Positions 9,109 to 20,282 of a stretch of DNA of 64,000 nt are shown here, one piece after another. This stretch comes from Cubamyces lactineus (lineage: Eukaryota > Basidiomycota > Agaricomycetes > Polyporales > Polyporaceae). Every line of letters starts with the position of its first letter. Positions within the stretch are counted from its first letter, which is position 1. The position numbers were made by a program, and so were the translations under genes. The notes under the pieces are model-generated. The model was not told the origin of the DNA, ran no database searches, and was given only the letters and a program-made list of their open reading frames with translations. The stretch is from assembly GCA_022376465.1 (NCBI GenBank), contig JACDTU010000024.1, forward strand, positions 1 to 64,000. Reading direction: 5' to 3'.

Positions 9109-10341
9109 GACAGTCGGCGTGCTCATTACTAGATATGGTGTTCAGAGTGACCAGGTGTAGTGCAGGAGCCGCGGAGCTGGCCCTTCAAGAGCCCTCGAGT
9201 GGTGGGCAAGGATTGTAACGCAGCCTTACTGCTGGTGATACAGTTATATACCACTACGACAGAAATTGCATGGTGCTCCTTCGAACTTGGAGGGAGCCTT
9301 CAACTTTGTAGACGGATTATTGACGTGCTTCTGCTGATGGAGAGGGATCATCCGGTACTAATGCAAACGGATTATCGGCGTACTTCTAATGCAGAGGGAT
9401 CATACGATAATGTCGAGGAGTTACAGGGGCAGGTATGAGTCTGCTATAGCAACGTTGTGAATAATGACATTCAAAGGGACTTTGGCTCAGTGGTATCGCT
9501 GTCCATGCTTGGGCGTCGTGTTGCGGGTTCGAATCTGTGTCTTACACTCTTTTTAAACAGCAGCTTGATCGAACTCAATGTAAAGGGATAATCCACCTGG
9601 ATAATCCCCACGATCCTCATGCCGGATAATCAACAGTGATAATCTGAGGGATTATCCTCAATTGGCCTCTACGCTGGGCTGAAGGAAAGGGATCAACGAG
9701 AAGGATAAACTACATGATGTGGCTGATCCCTTGGAACGGGCTCGAGCTCACTGAATAAACCGTTGAGATAATCCACTGAGTGGATCAAGCCCGCATTGTG
9801 ATATGGGCTCTGGGAACTAGCAACTCCATTAGTGGATGTAAATCGGATAAACGAACTAAAAACATCCTCTCGATCGGGAGTGCTAGCAACATAGAGTATC
9901 TACATAGATATGCGCACCGCGAAAGAGCCCATAACAAATGACTGCCGCATCGGTCCGAGGACTCGGACCTAGGGGCGTTTGATGGCGCTAGTAGTGAAGA
10001 AGGCTGCGCATACTATAGCTTCGCACCGCAGGCAGCCTTGTGTGGTCGGAATGATATACTGTGTAGAAGAGGTGAGGGCGATGCAAGGGAGGGCTTGAGG
10101 CAGTATGGGGGAAGGGACGAAGTTGTGGTTGAGGAACAAGGGGCGCAAGCTTAAGGGCGGTATTGGACGTTGCCGTCCGACGGGAACTGCCAGATTGACG
10201 ATCACACGGACAGGTACTGTATACAAAACACCGTTACTCGCGACATCCAAACTTCGCCCTCAAGCCAGCGAAACGCATGACTTTCCGAACGTGGGTCCTA
10301 ATAGGTACACACTTGACCATCTACCAGACACGACGTTCCCC
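9109..10341. other. Gene-free stretch rich in GGATAAT/ATTATCC words
   Basis: No coding frame looks real. A degenerate direct repeat of about 50 bp with 55-bp period begins with ACGGATTAT at 9312 and again at 9367. From about 9590 to 9660 GGATAAT and ATTATCC occur in both orientations several times, with more copies to 9860. This may be debris of a small transposon or a GATA-motif cluster. A tRNA-like box pair lies at 9477-9556. Confidence 0.5.
9477..9556 (+). other. tRNA-like Pol III A/B-box sequence (relic or SINE-like head)
   Basis: TGGCTCAGTGG matches the tRNA A box. GGTTCGAATCT about 30 bases later nearly matches the B box, and a run of five T follows at about 9550. However, the acceptor stem does not pair and the T stem pairs poorly, so this is not a functional tRNA. 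It may be a decayed tRNA or a tRNA-derived repeat. Confidence 0.3.
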
Positions 10342-12765
10342 TCACAGTGCTCGCGTGTACTTCCTCACGAGAAGCGGCATCTGGCTTCCCTGTTCGGGCG
10401 CACTCCGGAGCTGGGGGCGTTGCACGATCGCAGTCTTGGTCTGGATGTCTTCCACGGGGACCGCGAGCTCGAACTCGAACGCGCGCACCAACATGAACAG
10501 GAGCGCTTTCATCCTACATTGTCCTCGTTTAGCTTATATTACGCGCGTATGTGAAAAGGAAGGAGAGACGCACTCGACAAGAGAGAAGCGATACCCGATG
10601 CACGCGCGCGGTCCGCCGAGGAACGAGAGGATGTGGCCCCACACTCCAGGGATGGTTGACGTCGCTTCGGGAGGATTCTCCCAGCGCTCAGGCCTACAAC
10701 GAGCGCGTCAGTCCCAAAACGTGCAGCAAAACCCACATGTCCTCAAAGCTTGCGTACCTGAATTCATGCGCATCTTCGCCCCAGAGCTTCTTCGACCGGT
10801 TCAGGGAGAGGATGGGGATGATGATTGGGCTGCCCTTCGAGATCCTGAGCCACATCGTCAGTGACCCCATCAGTACTCATTGAGGTCAAGTAGCACCAAG
10901 ACACACCTGATGCCGTCCTGCACTTGCCCGTGGCGGTCAACATACGGCTCGCTCACGGGGATCACGTCGTCTTTCATCGCGATCCGCATGGTAGTAGGGA
11001 CAGGCGCGTGCACCCGCAGCGTCTCACGCACGACCGCGTCGAGGTACGGCAAGCTGTTCAGCTCGTCCATCGTTGGGGCCTCACTGTGGAGCGTGAATAG
11101 CTCGTCGCGGAGCTTCTTCTGAACCTCAGGCGCCTGCGAGAGCGCGAAGAGGCACCACATCGTCGCTGTGCTCGTCGTCTCGTGTCCAGCTACAAGGAAT
11201 CTGACGGGCGTCGTCAGTCAGTCACACCAAATAAGCAGCTCGGAGACGTCTCACGTAGGGACCTCTGTTCGAGACTGTCAGCATACAGGACAAACCTCCG
11301 AAACAACGCAAGATCACTCACGCGCCAAAACATCCTCATCAGAGAGCCTCTGGTTGTCCGGTATATCAGTCGCCATGTTCGCCTTCAAGAGCAGCGTGAG
11401 GAGATCCCGGCCCTGGACGTCGTTCCGCGCAACGCCCCCACTCCCGTCCTTAAGCTTGCTCTCGAACATCTCGCGCTGGATCTCCGCCTTCTTCTCCCGG
11501 ATAAGCTGCGACCCGATCCGGCGCATGACCTCCTGCGCGCGGTCCACGCTCCGCGTCCGTTCGTCGGGCTGTCATAGAGATTCTCATCAGCGGGCGTGTA
11601 TGGTGGACGGAGAAGAAGCCGTACGAATATATCCAGGGCGGGGAATATGTTCCGGACGAGCATCATGATGGTGAATTTGGTGGGGACGGAGAAGATCGCT
11701 TTGAACGCCTGGTTGAGCTCGTTCGGCTTGCCCTCCTGTGGGTGGAGCGAGTTGAACGCGTAGTTGAAGCCTGGACATGAACGGATGGGATCAGGACAGA
11801 TGGCCCCACAGCTTGAATAACCTCGTTTCCGTTACGCACCTGCTAGGCCGATGACGTCGAGCGTCATCTTGCTAAGCCCATCGAGGACATTGAGCCGCGC
11901 TTGTCCGCCCGCCTTTGAGATCTCGGCGTCCCAGACGTCTCGCAGCTACGACGTGATGGACGCGCGCTCGGGCTCAGTACGAACGGTTACATGCGAGGTG
12001 CATCGATTGATAGATACCTCGGCAGACTTCTGAACGAAAATCTCGGTGAGTTCGCGGATTTGTGCGGGTCCAAACGCGGGGTTCTGCGTTCTGTTGCATG
12101 AGAGCTTTGACCTGCTGCGAGTATCGGGTCAGAAGGCTTACCAAGATCCGTCTCTGAAAGTGATTCAGAATGAGTGAACAATGAGCGGCTGACTCAAGTG
12201 ACGCGACGCTATGCTCAAGAGGCATAGACTGACCTGCTGCCTGTGCTGCTCTCCTTCGGTAAAGAGGACACCTAGCGCGCAAAATGACGGTGAGAAACAA
12301 TCAAGAGACAGAAATGATGAGAACGTTCTCTACCTCTGCCCAGGATGCGGGCGAGGTTGCGACGCGCGTCCTCCGGCTTCTGGTACTCGGCCGAGTGAGT
12401 CAAAATGTGGTTCAACGCGCGAGTATCCGTCGTCCACAGCCTCTCAGTCTACAACGCCCATCCTGTCCATGAGATCTCGGTTATATCAAAACAGGCGAGA
12501 GGCTACGTACGTTGAAGAAGCCTCTGTACATGATATTCATCTGACCGCTCTCCGCGGCCCATCGCTCCTGCGGGACAGAGTTGTCTTCTTGCTGAATCGT
12601 CTTCAGGTTCCCGAAGAACCAGTGCTCGCTAGGTGGGCCCGGCAGGTCCTTGAGAGGCGTCGTGCATGCCCTCAGCAAGGCTGGACCAATCTTGTGGAGG
12701 AGGACGAGGAGGATCGCGAGTGCGATCGCAAGGGCCGCGTAGAGCGCTTGCATGAGTAGACCCAT
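10342..12765 (-). CDS. Cytochrome P450 monooxygenase (copy 1)
   Basis: Membrane-anchored haem-thiolate monooxygenase, expected in the endoplasmic reticulum and dependent on P450 reductase. Start chosen at ATG 12765: a hydrophobic N-terminal anchor ([13 protein letters not shown]) and then a proline-rich hinge (LPGPP). Signatures seen across about nine short introns: I-helix AGHETTST near 11190, K-helix ETLR near 11020, PERW-type motif, and haem loop [13 protein letters not shown] near 10600 with the Cys ligand. It ends at TGA 10342-10344 after a final small exon. The reading frame can be followed through plausible GT-AG introns, so the gene looks intact. It is clearly paralogous to the P450 at 36627-39025, sharing the near-identical block GRDLLTLL...ANMATDIP. 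Substrate unknown; no CYP family assigned. Confidence 0.9.
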
Positions 12766-14094
12766 TTTTGCGTCCGGTTGTACAATGTACACAGTACACA
12801 AAGGGAGGGCCGTCGCGGTGCTGAAGTACAGTACGTACGCCCTTATATCGCTTGTATCGTCCGGACTGCGGTGATAGACAGCGTGAACTTGAGCGTTCCT
12901 CAGAAACCTTGACACTACTACCGGCCGGTCTGGTGCCGGCTATGTCAGTGCCAGTGATGGAACTGCGGCCCTGCGGAGCGGCAGAGGGAGGCACAGCCAC
13001 TTGTAATCCGCATCCGGCATTATCGGAGTTTGCTACGACTATAGCCAGCGAATAACACCCGGGCTCATATTTATCCTCAGGTCCTTGTATGCGTGCAAAA
13101 GTGAAGGCGACGTAGCATTCAAGTCCTGAAAAGAAGCAGACTCGTTTACCTGTTGTACGGGTAAGTGTTATTGATGGCTGAAATCTGAATGACTTAGCGC
13201 AGTATGGGCGCCTGTCATCCCTCGACATTGCCAACCGCCATGACCACGAATGTATTCAACATCTTGCTAGGAATGCTCGCCCGATCGAAGCGTATAGAAC
13301 ATCCTCTTTGCTGAGGAGTAGGACTCTGGTTGGTGTTTCACGACTTGTGTGCGATGTGTTTGATGTCATCCTCTTAGAACACTAGGCTCGTGCAACCATG
13401 AGGAGGTCACCTGTTCAATGTTCCGAGTGATTGAAGCAACGATTGTTGACTCCAAGTCATCACATTCATTTTTGAGGGCCCCCAGTCCGTTACAGTATCA
13501 CAGAGTCTATGAATCCGTGAAGATTCCGGGCGATTTTAGCCAGATCGGCGTCAAACCGGGCTTGAGGCCAGGCTCGTGTACTGCTAATGTTGCTTCCATT
13601 CATGTCTTGTTCCTCGCGGCGCCGATGAGTATGTGATCGTCTTAAGGTCAGTCCTGCAATATCGTCTTCAAACTCGCTGGCGCTTCAAGCTGATCGACGC
13701 GATTGGTAGTAACATACAGATGCCGCCCCAACCCCGCGGGGTCCACCATGGGGTGATGGATCAGCGCCAGAGAACGTGGTGGACTGCCCGCAGCATATGT
13801 GTAACGCCAAGGCAAAGCAGGGAACAGCCGATGTTATTGGCTCAGCGGGCTTCGAGCGTATTGAAGCCTGCTTGCACGCTTTCCGGGTGGTGGACGCAAG
13901 CCACACCGCGCGTACACCTGACTTGGCTATTATACATTCCACAGAGCGCGAAACGCAAGGTTACAGGTGCGCTTCTCTGATCGTCGACCTCGATGCCAAA
14001 ACAGAGCTTGATTGAACGACGGGCAGTTAGTGTGGTGGACTGAGCGGCTTGTCGCTGCGAGTAAGGATCTGAGATGATTTTTCGCCGGGCAGAA
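12766..14094. other. Intergenic region between P450 and Cyt-like gene
   Basis: About 1.3 kb between the divergent P450 (minus) and Cyt-like (plus) starts. Short frames exist on both strands but none has a recognisable domain or convincing splice structure. It presumably holds both promoters. Nothing else is supported. Confidence 0.5.
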
Positions 14095-14101
14095 TATAAA
14101 A
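14095..14101 (+). promoter_or_regulatory. TATA box of the Cyt-like gene
   Basis: TATAAAA about 75 bases upstream of the ATG at 14172. This is a well-placed core promoter for a short 5' UTR and suggests a strongly or inducibly expressed gene. Inferred from sequence only. Confidence 0.55.
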
Positions 14102-14171
14102 GGCCTTGAAAGGTTGCAGACGGGACACCATCCGTTCGCTTCACTCCTGAGTCCATCACGACAGTTCAGAC

Positions 14172-15238
14172 ATGTCTGCTAGCCCCAAGCTCGAGCAGGT
14201 CTTTGACACGAAGGTCCTCGCTACGGGCCTCGGCGAGCACGTCAAGAACTTCGATTTCTCCAAAGTGCAATTCCGTCCCGCGCTACGCCCGTACCGCTGT
14301 CCGTTGCTGACCCCCGTGTCACAGATTAGTGTCAAGGATCAGACCCAAGACGACCACCTGCACCTCGACCTCGCACCCTCGTTCGGCAAGCTCACCCAGG
14401 AGAGCGTCAAGAGCATGGATAAGGAGCTCAAGGTCATGATCGCGGGCACGATGCACGCGCTCGAGAAGGAGCGCAAGAAAGGCGAGGGCATCCCGTGGGA
14501 GACCGTCGTCTCTGTCATGACGCAGAATCCGCTCCTCGAGCCGAACGGAGACGAGATCGTGCGGAGCGACAAGCTCATCAAGGAGGGGCACGGACTGTTC
14601 AAGTTTGACGGTAGCCCTGACCAGGCCATCGTTGAACAGGTGCCAACCTTCCCCGTACTATGGTATGCATTAGATGGAGGACATGCTGACCGAAAGGTAT
14701 CGCCGCACAGGTCAACTCGTGGTTCGTGAGCCTCATCCGGGACGAAGACATCCTTCTAAGCACGCGCATCGACATCAAAGTGATGGCGGCGATCGTCGCG
14801 CAAACCGGCGCGATGGTCAAGTCGTTCGGAAGCGTTCTCTACGAGAAAGAGATCCACCAGAAGACGATCGTGGACATCGGCGTCCTCCGCTTCCCCGATC
14901 TCGATCACCCATACTTCAAGGTAAGCCCGATGCGCTCTGCCGATGTGGACGGCCGTATTTGGCTGATCTGCTACCGATTTGCAAGGTGTACCGGATCAAG
15001 CTCATAGCGTGGTCGCGGTCGAAACGCATTCTTGCTGCTCAGAAGGACAAGAACGGTATCGTTGGAGGTGCGTTTCATTGAGGATGGACTTCCTAGTTGC
15101 TAGGCTGTGGTATCTCATATATGGAGCTATATAGAATTCGCGTCACGGCGGTTCCGCCCTCGGAAGTCGACTATGGAGAAGCTGTCTCAAGCGACGATCG
15201 AAAAGGCTGTCGCCGAGGCCGAGGCACTCTTCAACTGA
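14172..15238 (+). CDS. Cyt-like (CytB/volvatoxin-type) pore-forming cytolysin homologue
   Basis: Predicted cytosolic protein of about 250 residues without signal peptide. Cyt proteins are single-domain alpha/beta membrane-active proteins, and basidiomycete members include volvatoxin A2. Exon 1 runs from ATG 14172 to about 14640. Introns lie near 14640-14711, 14921-14986 and 15070-15130, and it stops at TGA 15236-15238. After splicing, the C-terminal part reads YRIKLIAWSRSKRILAAQ, then KNGIVGEF and a basic FRPRKS stretch, ending in a helix EKAVAEAEALFN. This strand-rich core followed by a short helical tail is what I know of fungal Cyt-like proteins. The assignment rests on remembered family patterns, not on a search. 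Role (defence, development) unknown. Confidence 0.5.
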
Positions 15239-15833
15239 TAGTATATATGCGCAACGTTCCTCAGGTGAGAGGTTTGAGGGGGCGCCGTATAAGGAATGTC
15301 ATTGAGTGAAACGCCGTACACCGAGCGAGTAGATTGTCAGCGATATATACCAATATAATACAGTACAGCACGTTCACATATGCACGTGTACGAGCCAAGG
15401 GCTCAACAGCACCTCCATTCAGCTAGCATGGTGCACTTGGTCTATGCGTACCCTCAACTCCAAGAAGTAGTATCCCGCACGGCGCCGGATTGCAGTGATG
15501 TACACTGACGACCAGCTCACTGTCTTGGAGCCTTGCGCAGGCTCGACGGCATCCGTGCCGACAAGACACTCAACCACGCGCCTGCGCCTCGGTAGTTTAG
15601 TCTATCGTTTTTGATGAGTATGTAGGTCAACGCGAAGATGTGTCTACAACAGACTCACCCAGTGCGAGATTTGCTTTCGCAGCAATGGGACGAGGAGATG
15701 CCCTAGGGTGAATCCGCGTTTGGGCTCTTTGGCTAGATAAAAGGGTACGACTTTGGTAGTCTCTAGAGCAAACTGAGCAAAATCGCCAGCAAACCGAGCG
15801 TAAGCACAGAGAATCACACACGCTACAGCACAA
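15239..15833. other. Intergenic stretch, no gene seen
   Basis: Downstream of the Cyt-like gene. Only short frames without recognisable features. Nothing supported. Confidence 0.5.
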
Positions 15834-16346
15834 TCAACTTACGAGGGCTCTATGCATGTAGATAGCGTCTTGTTGAATCACATCGTCCAAGGACTCTGTG
15901 GCGTTATCTACTGCCCGCATAATCTGGGCCAGCAACAAGTCGTCAGATAAGTGTATCACGCTTTCTGCCACCTGCACCCCGAGTTTGCCTGCTGCGTAAA
16001 GGGGGATTCTGAAAGTTGGGTCGGTATCAGACGGAAGCGGGACCTTGTGGTAGCGGTGTTCCACCACGATTAGGGGCCGACTAAACGTCCGCGATGGACG
16101 ACCGGATGACGAGCGGTCGTTATCATCTATGCTGCGGTTGCTGTCTTGCGAATTATCCCTGACCAAGCGAGTGCCAGAGCTGGCAATCTGGTGGGGCTCG
16201 GGGACAATGTGATCAAGTTTGGCAGGTACAACCGGGGATGCGCATTCGCGAGGGACGTCTATGGGGGCGAGCTGGGGGACAACACGGTGCGGGCCACCAA
16301 TGATCTGCTCGCCTCCAATTCGATGACCTATAGTAAAAAGTCGCAT
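15834..16346 (-). CDS. Hypothetical protein, doubtful
   Basis: Single uninterrupted 170-codon frame with an ATG at 16346. The protein has a Ser/Asp/Arg-rich middle and a C-terminal part that could be helical. No domain is recognised, and no clear promoter or conserved neighbour supports it. The length is above chance for this composition, but a spurious frame is equally possible. Confidence 0.25.
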   Translation of the reverse strand: MRLFTIGHRIGGEQIIGGPHRVVPQLAPIDVPRECASPVVPAKLDHIVPEPHQIASSGTRLVRDNSQDSNRSIDDNDRSSSGRPSRTFSRPLIVVEHRYHKVPLPSDTDPTFRIPLYAAGKLGVQVAESVIHLSDDLLLAQIMRAVDNATESLDDVIQQDAIYMHRALVS

Positions 16347-17460
16347 GAGAAATCGTGTAGCGCAACACTCAAATCACAATTGAGAGGGTACCTGAAGCCT
16401 GAGTCTCGCTACCTGCCAGAATCTTGGCCTTCCTTCCGTACACTTGAGCAGAAGGATGTAAGTAAGATGGACGAGAGGATATTTTTGGCATGTCTTGCAG
16501 CCAACAGAGATTTGCACGCAAGCAGAAGAGAGTGCACGGGAGCCTTTCGTGGCCGCTAACGGGTCCAGGCTATATATGCTTGACCATACTCTACGACCAC
16601 AAAGCGATCGCTGGGGCTACCCATGGTCAGTGAATGTAAACACTTATGCATGATCAAATGCCCGCTTGGAGCTTCTAGACCCCCACGTCAAAGCTCTATG
16701 AGATGCCGAAGTAAGTAAGAGTCAAAGCGAGGGGCTCGGGAATTGTCGCTCTCAGGGAGTCAAACGGTTAACCTACAGTAGTTGCGCTTAGACGTGGTCG
16801 GTACTTGAAGTTTCACACTAGCTGTGCTGCTGTGGTGCCTACAACGCGTACGCCTGCCGCCATGTTAAGAACAAATGGAAGAGCGGTGCTTTATACGTGT
16901 ACATACATCTCGCAGCCTGATATCCTGGAGCTCTTCCTTAGGCGTACTACGTACTGCCACAAGCCTGCCAGTATTCCTCCGTGTATGAGCTGGGCCTTAA
17001 AAGTAGCAGAGCTGGGCCTTAGCAAATAAATCAGCATCAAATTCTCTAAGTAAAGCACTTACGATGTTGGCTCCTGCCGTCGCGATGCGCCCTGGAGGCG
17101 ACGACCCGGGAGGTTCACGTTGCGGTTCAAGCTTGAAGCTTTGAAGCAGCAGCTTGCTCAGCTACAAGACTCGTCCTGTCTAATCTTATCTATGGTCTCT
17201 ACCTCAATCTAATCTAATCTTTCGTCAGTACGTCTGCACTACGCAATCATCAGCTTGAATCTAAGTCCCTACTACCCTCTACCATCTCCTCGACTTGTCC
17301 ATTCACGCGCTAGGCGTGTCTCATCAGATCCACAGAGGGATACTTCTACGCATTCATCAAGCAACTTGGCTCTCACCTCCCTGAACAACGTCTAATAACC
17401 AACACCAGTAAGCATGCTGTATACTGCAAGAGTGGGCGTCGGTCCTGATGAACATAAGGT
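16347..17460. other. Intergenic region with pyrimidine-rich leader before the USP-like gene
   Basis: No convincing gene. Around 17170-17300 the plus strand is CT-rich (TCTAATCT repeats), typical of fungal 5' leaders upstream of constitutive genes. An 18-bp segment near 16834 (TGTGGTGCCTACAACGCG) resembles the Copia LTR but the match does not extend. Confidence 0.4.
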
Positions 17461-20049
17461 ATGGGAGGAGGGAACGTTATGCCTGCGACGCCTCAAGAGG
17501 CTCAAGATATCGAAATGCTCAACTCTATGATGGGTGGCTCACTCGATCCAACACACGCTCTGCGACTCCTACGGAAACATAGCAACAACCTGGAGAAGGC
17601 CGCCGCGGCCTTGCTTGAGGGTGACACAGGCGAAGATGACCTGGGTGCCTACGCGGACATGCCCAACCTCGAACCACTCGATACTGCGACTGTTGGGCCG
17701 CGTACGCCACCCCGTACGCCTTTCCCTGCATGCGCCTTCGCAGTTCCTTTGTGAACGCTTATGCCAGCATCTAGGCCCGAGAAGCCCGTAATCGACCTAA
17801 CGAAGGATGAAGACGACAACGAGCTCGCACGGGCTCTCCAAGCATCACTGGAGGACGGCTTGACGACCTTTGGGCCGAGCAACAGGGCACCCGACCCTAA
17901 CTGGGCCATGGTACCATCCAACGTACGTGGAATTCGTATATCGAGTGGGAATCGTGCCTCAAAGGGCGGCTCAGGCAGAGGTCAGTGCTCCAGCGGGTAT
18001 GTCGCAAGATGACCAGGCCATGAGCCGTGCGATCGAGGCAAGCCTTTCAGCCACTATTGGAGAAGACCTCTACGAAGAGCAGCCTCTGGAGGAAAGGGTG
18101 CGGAAGGGATATACGTAAGTGATTTTACTGCAACGATCACCCACCCCTTGACAAGCGTGTGCACAGTCCGATAGCGTTGCGTCCGACATCATCAGACTTC
18201 GTCTATGCTGCTCTGGTACTACACGCTCTATTCTTCGTTCCACAAGTGCGGAACGCGATCGCGGAGTGGCTACCTAAGCCTGAGTCTGAACCTCCCGAAG
18301 CGAATGTTGCGAACATCGTTCCTCCTACGGCTAGCCCTGGTACGCCATCCCTGTACAGCTCATGCCTACTCTACTGAGGCTTCGGTGCAGGGCTGGAAGT
18401 GTGGGGTCTCTTGGAGTTGTTCGCCAACATGGACCTGGCTAGAACAACCGAGTTGAGTGTGGACGCTCTCATGAACGCTTTCTTGGCGCAGCGGTGGGAA
18501 AGTCCTGCCGAGAGGCCCGGCGATGCATCTTTCCGATTCTACGAAAAGCTTTCGAGCACGGTGGAATACGTACTGCAGTACGACAACCTGCAAAATCCCG
18601 AACATAAACCATCAAAGTAAGCGTCGATCTCTCATGAACTTCCTCTGCGGTGTACTGAGTCGTGAACAGGCTGTTCTCTCTCCATTATGGGCCGCCTGAT
18701 GTGGAGCCAAATGACCCCAGCCGAGACAGCCTTCGTTGCGTGAAAGTGACCGTCGGGGCAAACCCAGACGCGAACGACCTCGTCTCCTCCCTCGCCGCTG
18801 ATCTCGCGCCAGACCTTACCAAGTTCCCGTCCGCGAAGAGACAGGTGATCATAGAGCCCTCAGAGGTAATTAGTTTCCAGCTGTCCCGCGACGCCGCGCC
18901 GCCTCCATATGATGCCGCCGTCGGGCGCCGGTCGGAACGTGCGACGTTCAAGTACCCGAAGAGCGTGTACCTCGACCAGTTCATGAAGGAGTCGTATCAC
19001 ATTGCAGACGAGAAGCGGGCAGAGCAGCGGCGACTCCTGCAGGAGGTAAAGGAGCTGGAGGCGAAGAAGAAGCAGCTTCTGCATTACAACGTCGGTCTCT
19101 CTCTTATTTGTGAGCGCCGGCGCTAGAATGCTCATGTTCTCTGCCCTGTCTATTAGGACAAGGATACTTTGGCGGACTTGCAGTCTAGTCTGCACTACTA
19201 TGAACATGTGGCAGAGAGCGACGGCGATCCCGCGCGCGCGGAGGAGATACGTCAGACAGCCGAGAAGCTCAAGCACATCATTGATAGAGTTACCTCCGAG
19301 GCCAAAGGTACGCGCAGCCCTCTAGGAACGAGATGAACTCCCTGGCTCATGCTGAAAGAGCAGCGATCGACACGAACATATCCAAGCTGAACGCAGAAGC
19401 AAGCAATATGCTCGATTGCCCCGAGCTCCGCAAGCATCGGGTGAGTACCGCTGGCCTTTACGGAGAACACCACAACCCGAGCTCAGGTCCTGGTTCAGTA
19501 TGATCTCCGGGCTGTCATCGTGCACGACGGGCTATTCGGTCGAAGCCATTTGTACTCGTATGTGAAGTACAAGGGCAAATGGTGGAAGACTGTCGACTAC
19601 ACCGTCTCTGAGGTCCGTCGTCCCTCACCATCGTCTATGTGAATGTGGATGTGAATCCACCTCCGAGCAGGTCAACGAGGACGTGGTTTTGAACGATGCG
19701 ACGGGCCTGCACCTGGGCGCAGGCCCTTACTTCCTCTTATATAGTCGCGGGATGACAGAAGAGGAGGAAGACGCCCGTGCGCCGTGGCAAGAAAGCTTGA
19801 AGGTGCGTTGTCTATTACACCCACCTTCTTCAGCGCCGTCGCTCATTCCGAATTTCATAGGACTCCGTCAAACACAACAACCGGATGTTCTTCGAACAGC
19901 TTCCCCCAGAGGTCGCGTCGCAGATTGAGGACCCCAACTCGCCTCCGTCATCACCGCACATCTACACGACGCCTTCGGAGCACACTATCGAGTCTGATAT
20001 CGTCGAGCCCCCGGAGTCGCGAGGCGAGCCGATGGACGTGACCGAGTAA
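17461..20049 (+). CDS. USP-family ubiquitin hydrolase-like protein with UIM motifs, apparently lacking the catalytic Cys
   Basis: Multi-exon gene. The start is ATG 17461, with an in-frame alternative at 17479. N-terminus: a UBA-like helix segment (ALRLLRKHSNNLEKAAAALL), then two ubiquitin-interacting motifs (DDNELARALQASLED near 17815 and DDQAMSRAIEASLSA near 18010). The USP fold follows: a region equivalent to the Cys box (ALRPTSSDFVYAALVLHALF near 18180), a long coiled coil (RAEQRRLLQEVKELEAKKKQ near 19020), and a His box (GRSHLYSYVKYKGKWWKTVD near 19545) with the usual Tyr/Trp residues. It ends in an acidic tail at TAA 20047-20049. The position where active USPs have N-T-C shows S-D-F, so the protein may bind but not cleave ubiquitin. 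Related to the USP25/28 or Ubp2 type by UIM content, by inference. Confidence 0.8.
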
Positions 20050-20282
20050 GCAGGACGCCAAGTTGTATCATGTAAGTGTACAAGTTAGTTGATAGTACAC
20101 GGGGCGCTGGTGAGAGGTCGTAAATGCAGAAGTTGCTTCTTCCCAAGAATCTGGATCGACCTGGGTGTCATTGCTAGTGGCTAAAGTTAACCAATGCCGG
20201 GTCCTCAAACAATATCATCTAGGGTGCTATGGAGTCGCAACGCTCTCTTCAGCGCTTTCCACTACCCAGATTCACAAAACGG

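Noticed and set aside
10342..12765. P450 copy 1 as a pseudogene, because its frames look fragmented
   Set aside because: Each break coincides with plausible GT-AG intron borders at the same places as in copy 2, and all signature motifs are intact.
16829..16852. Possible Copia LTR fragment (TGTGGTGCCTACAACGCG)
   Set aside because: Only about 18 bp match. The flanking bases do not continue the LTR, and no ends or duplication are seen.
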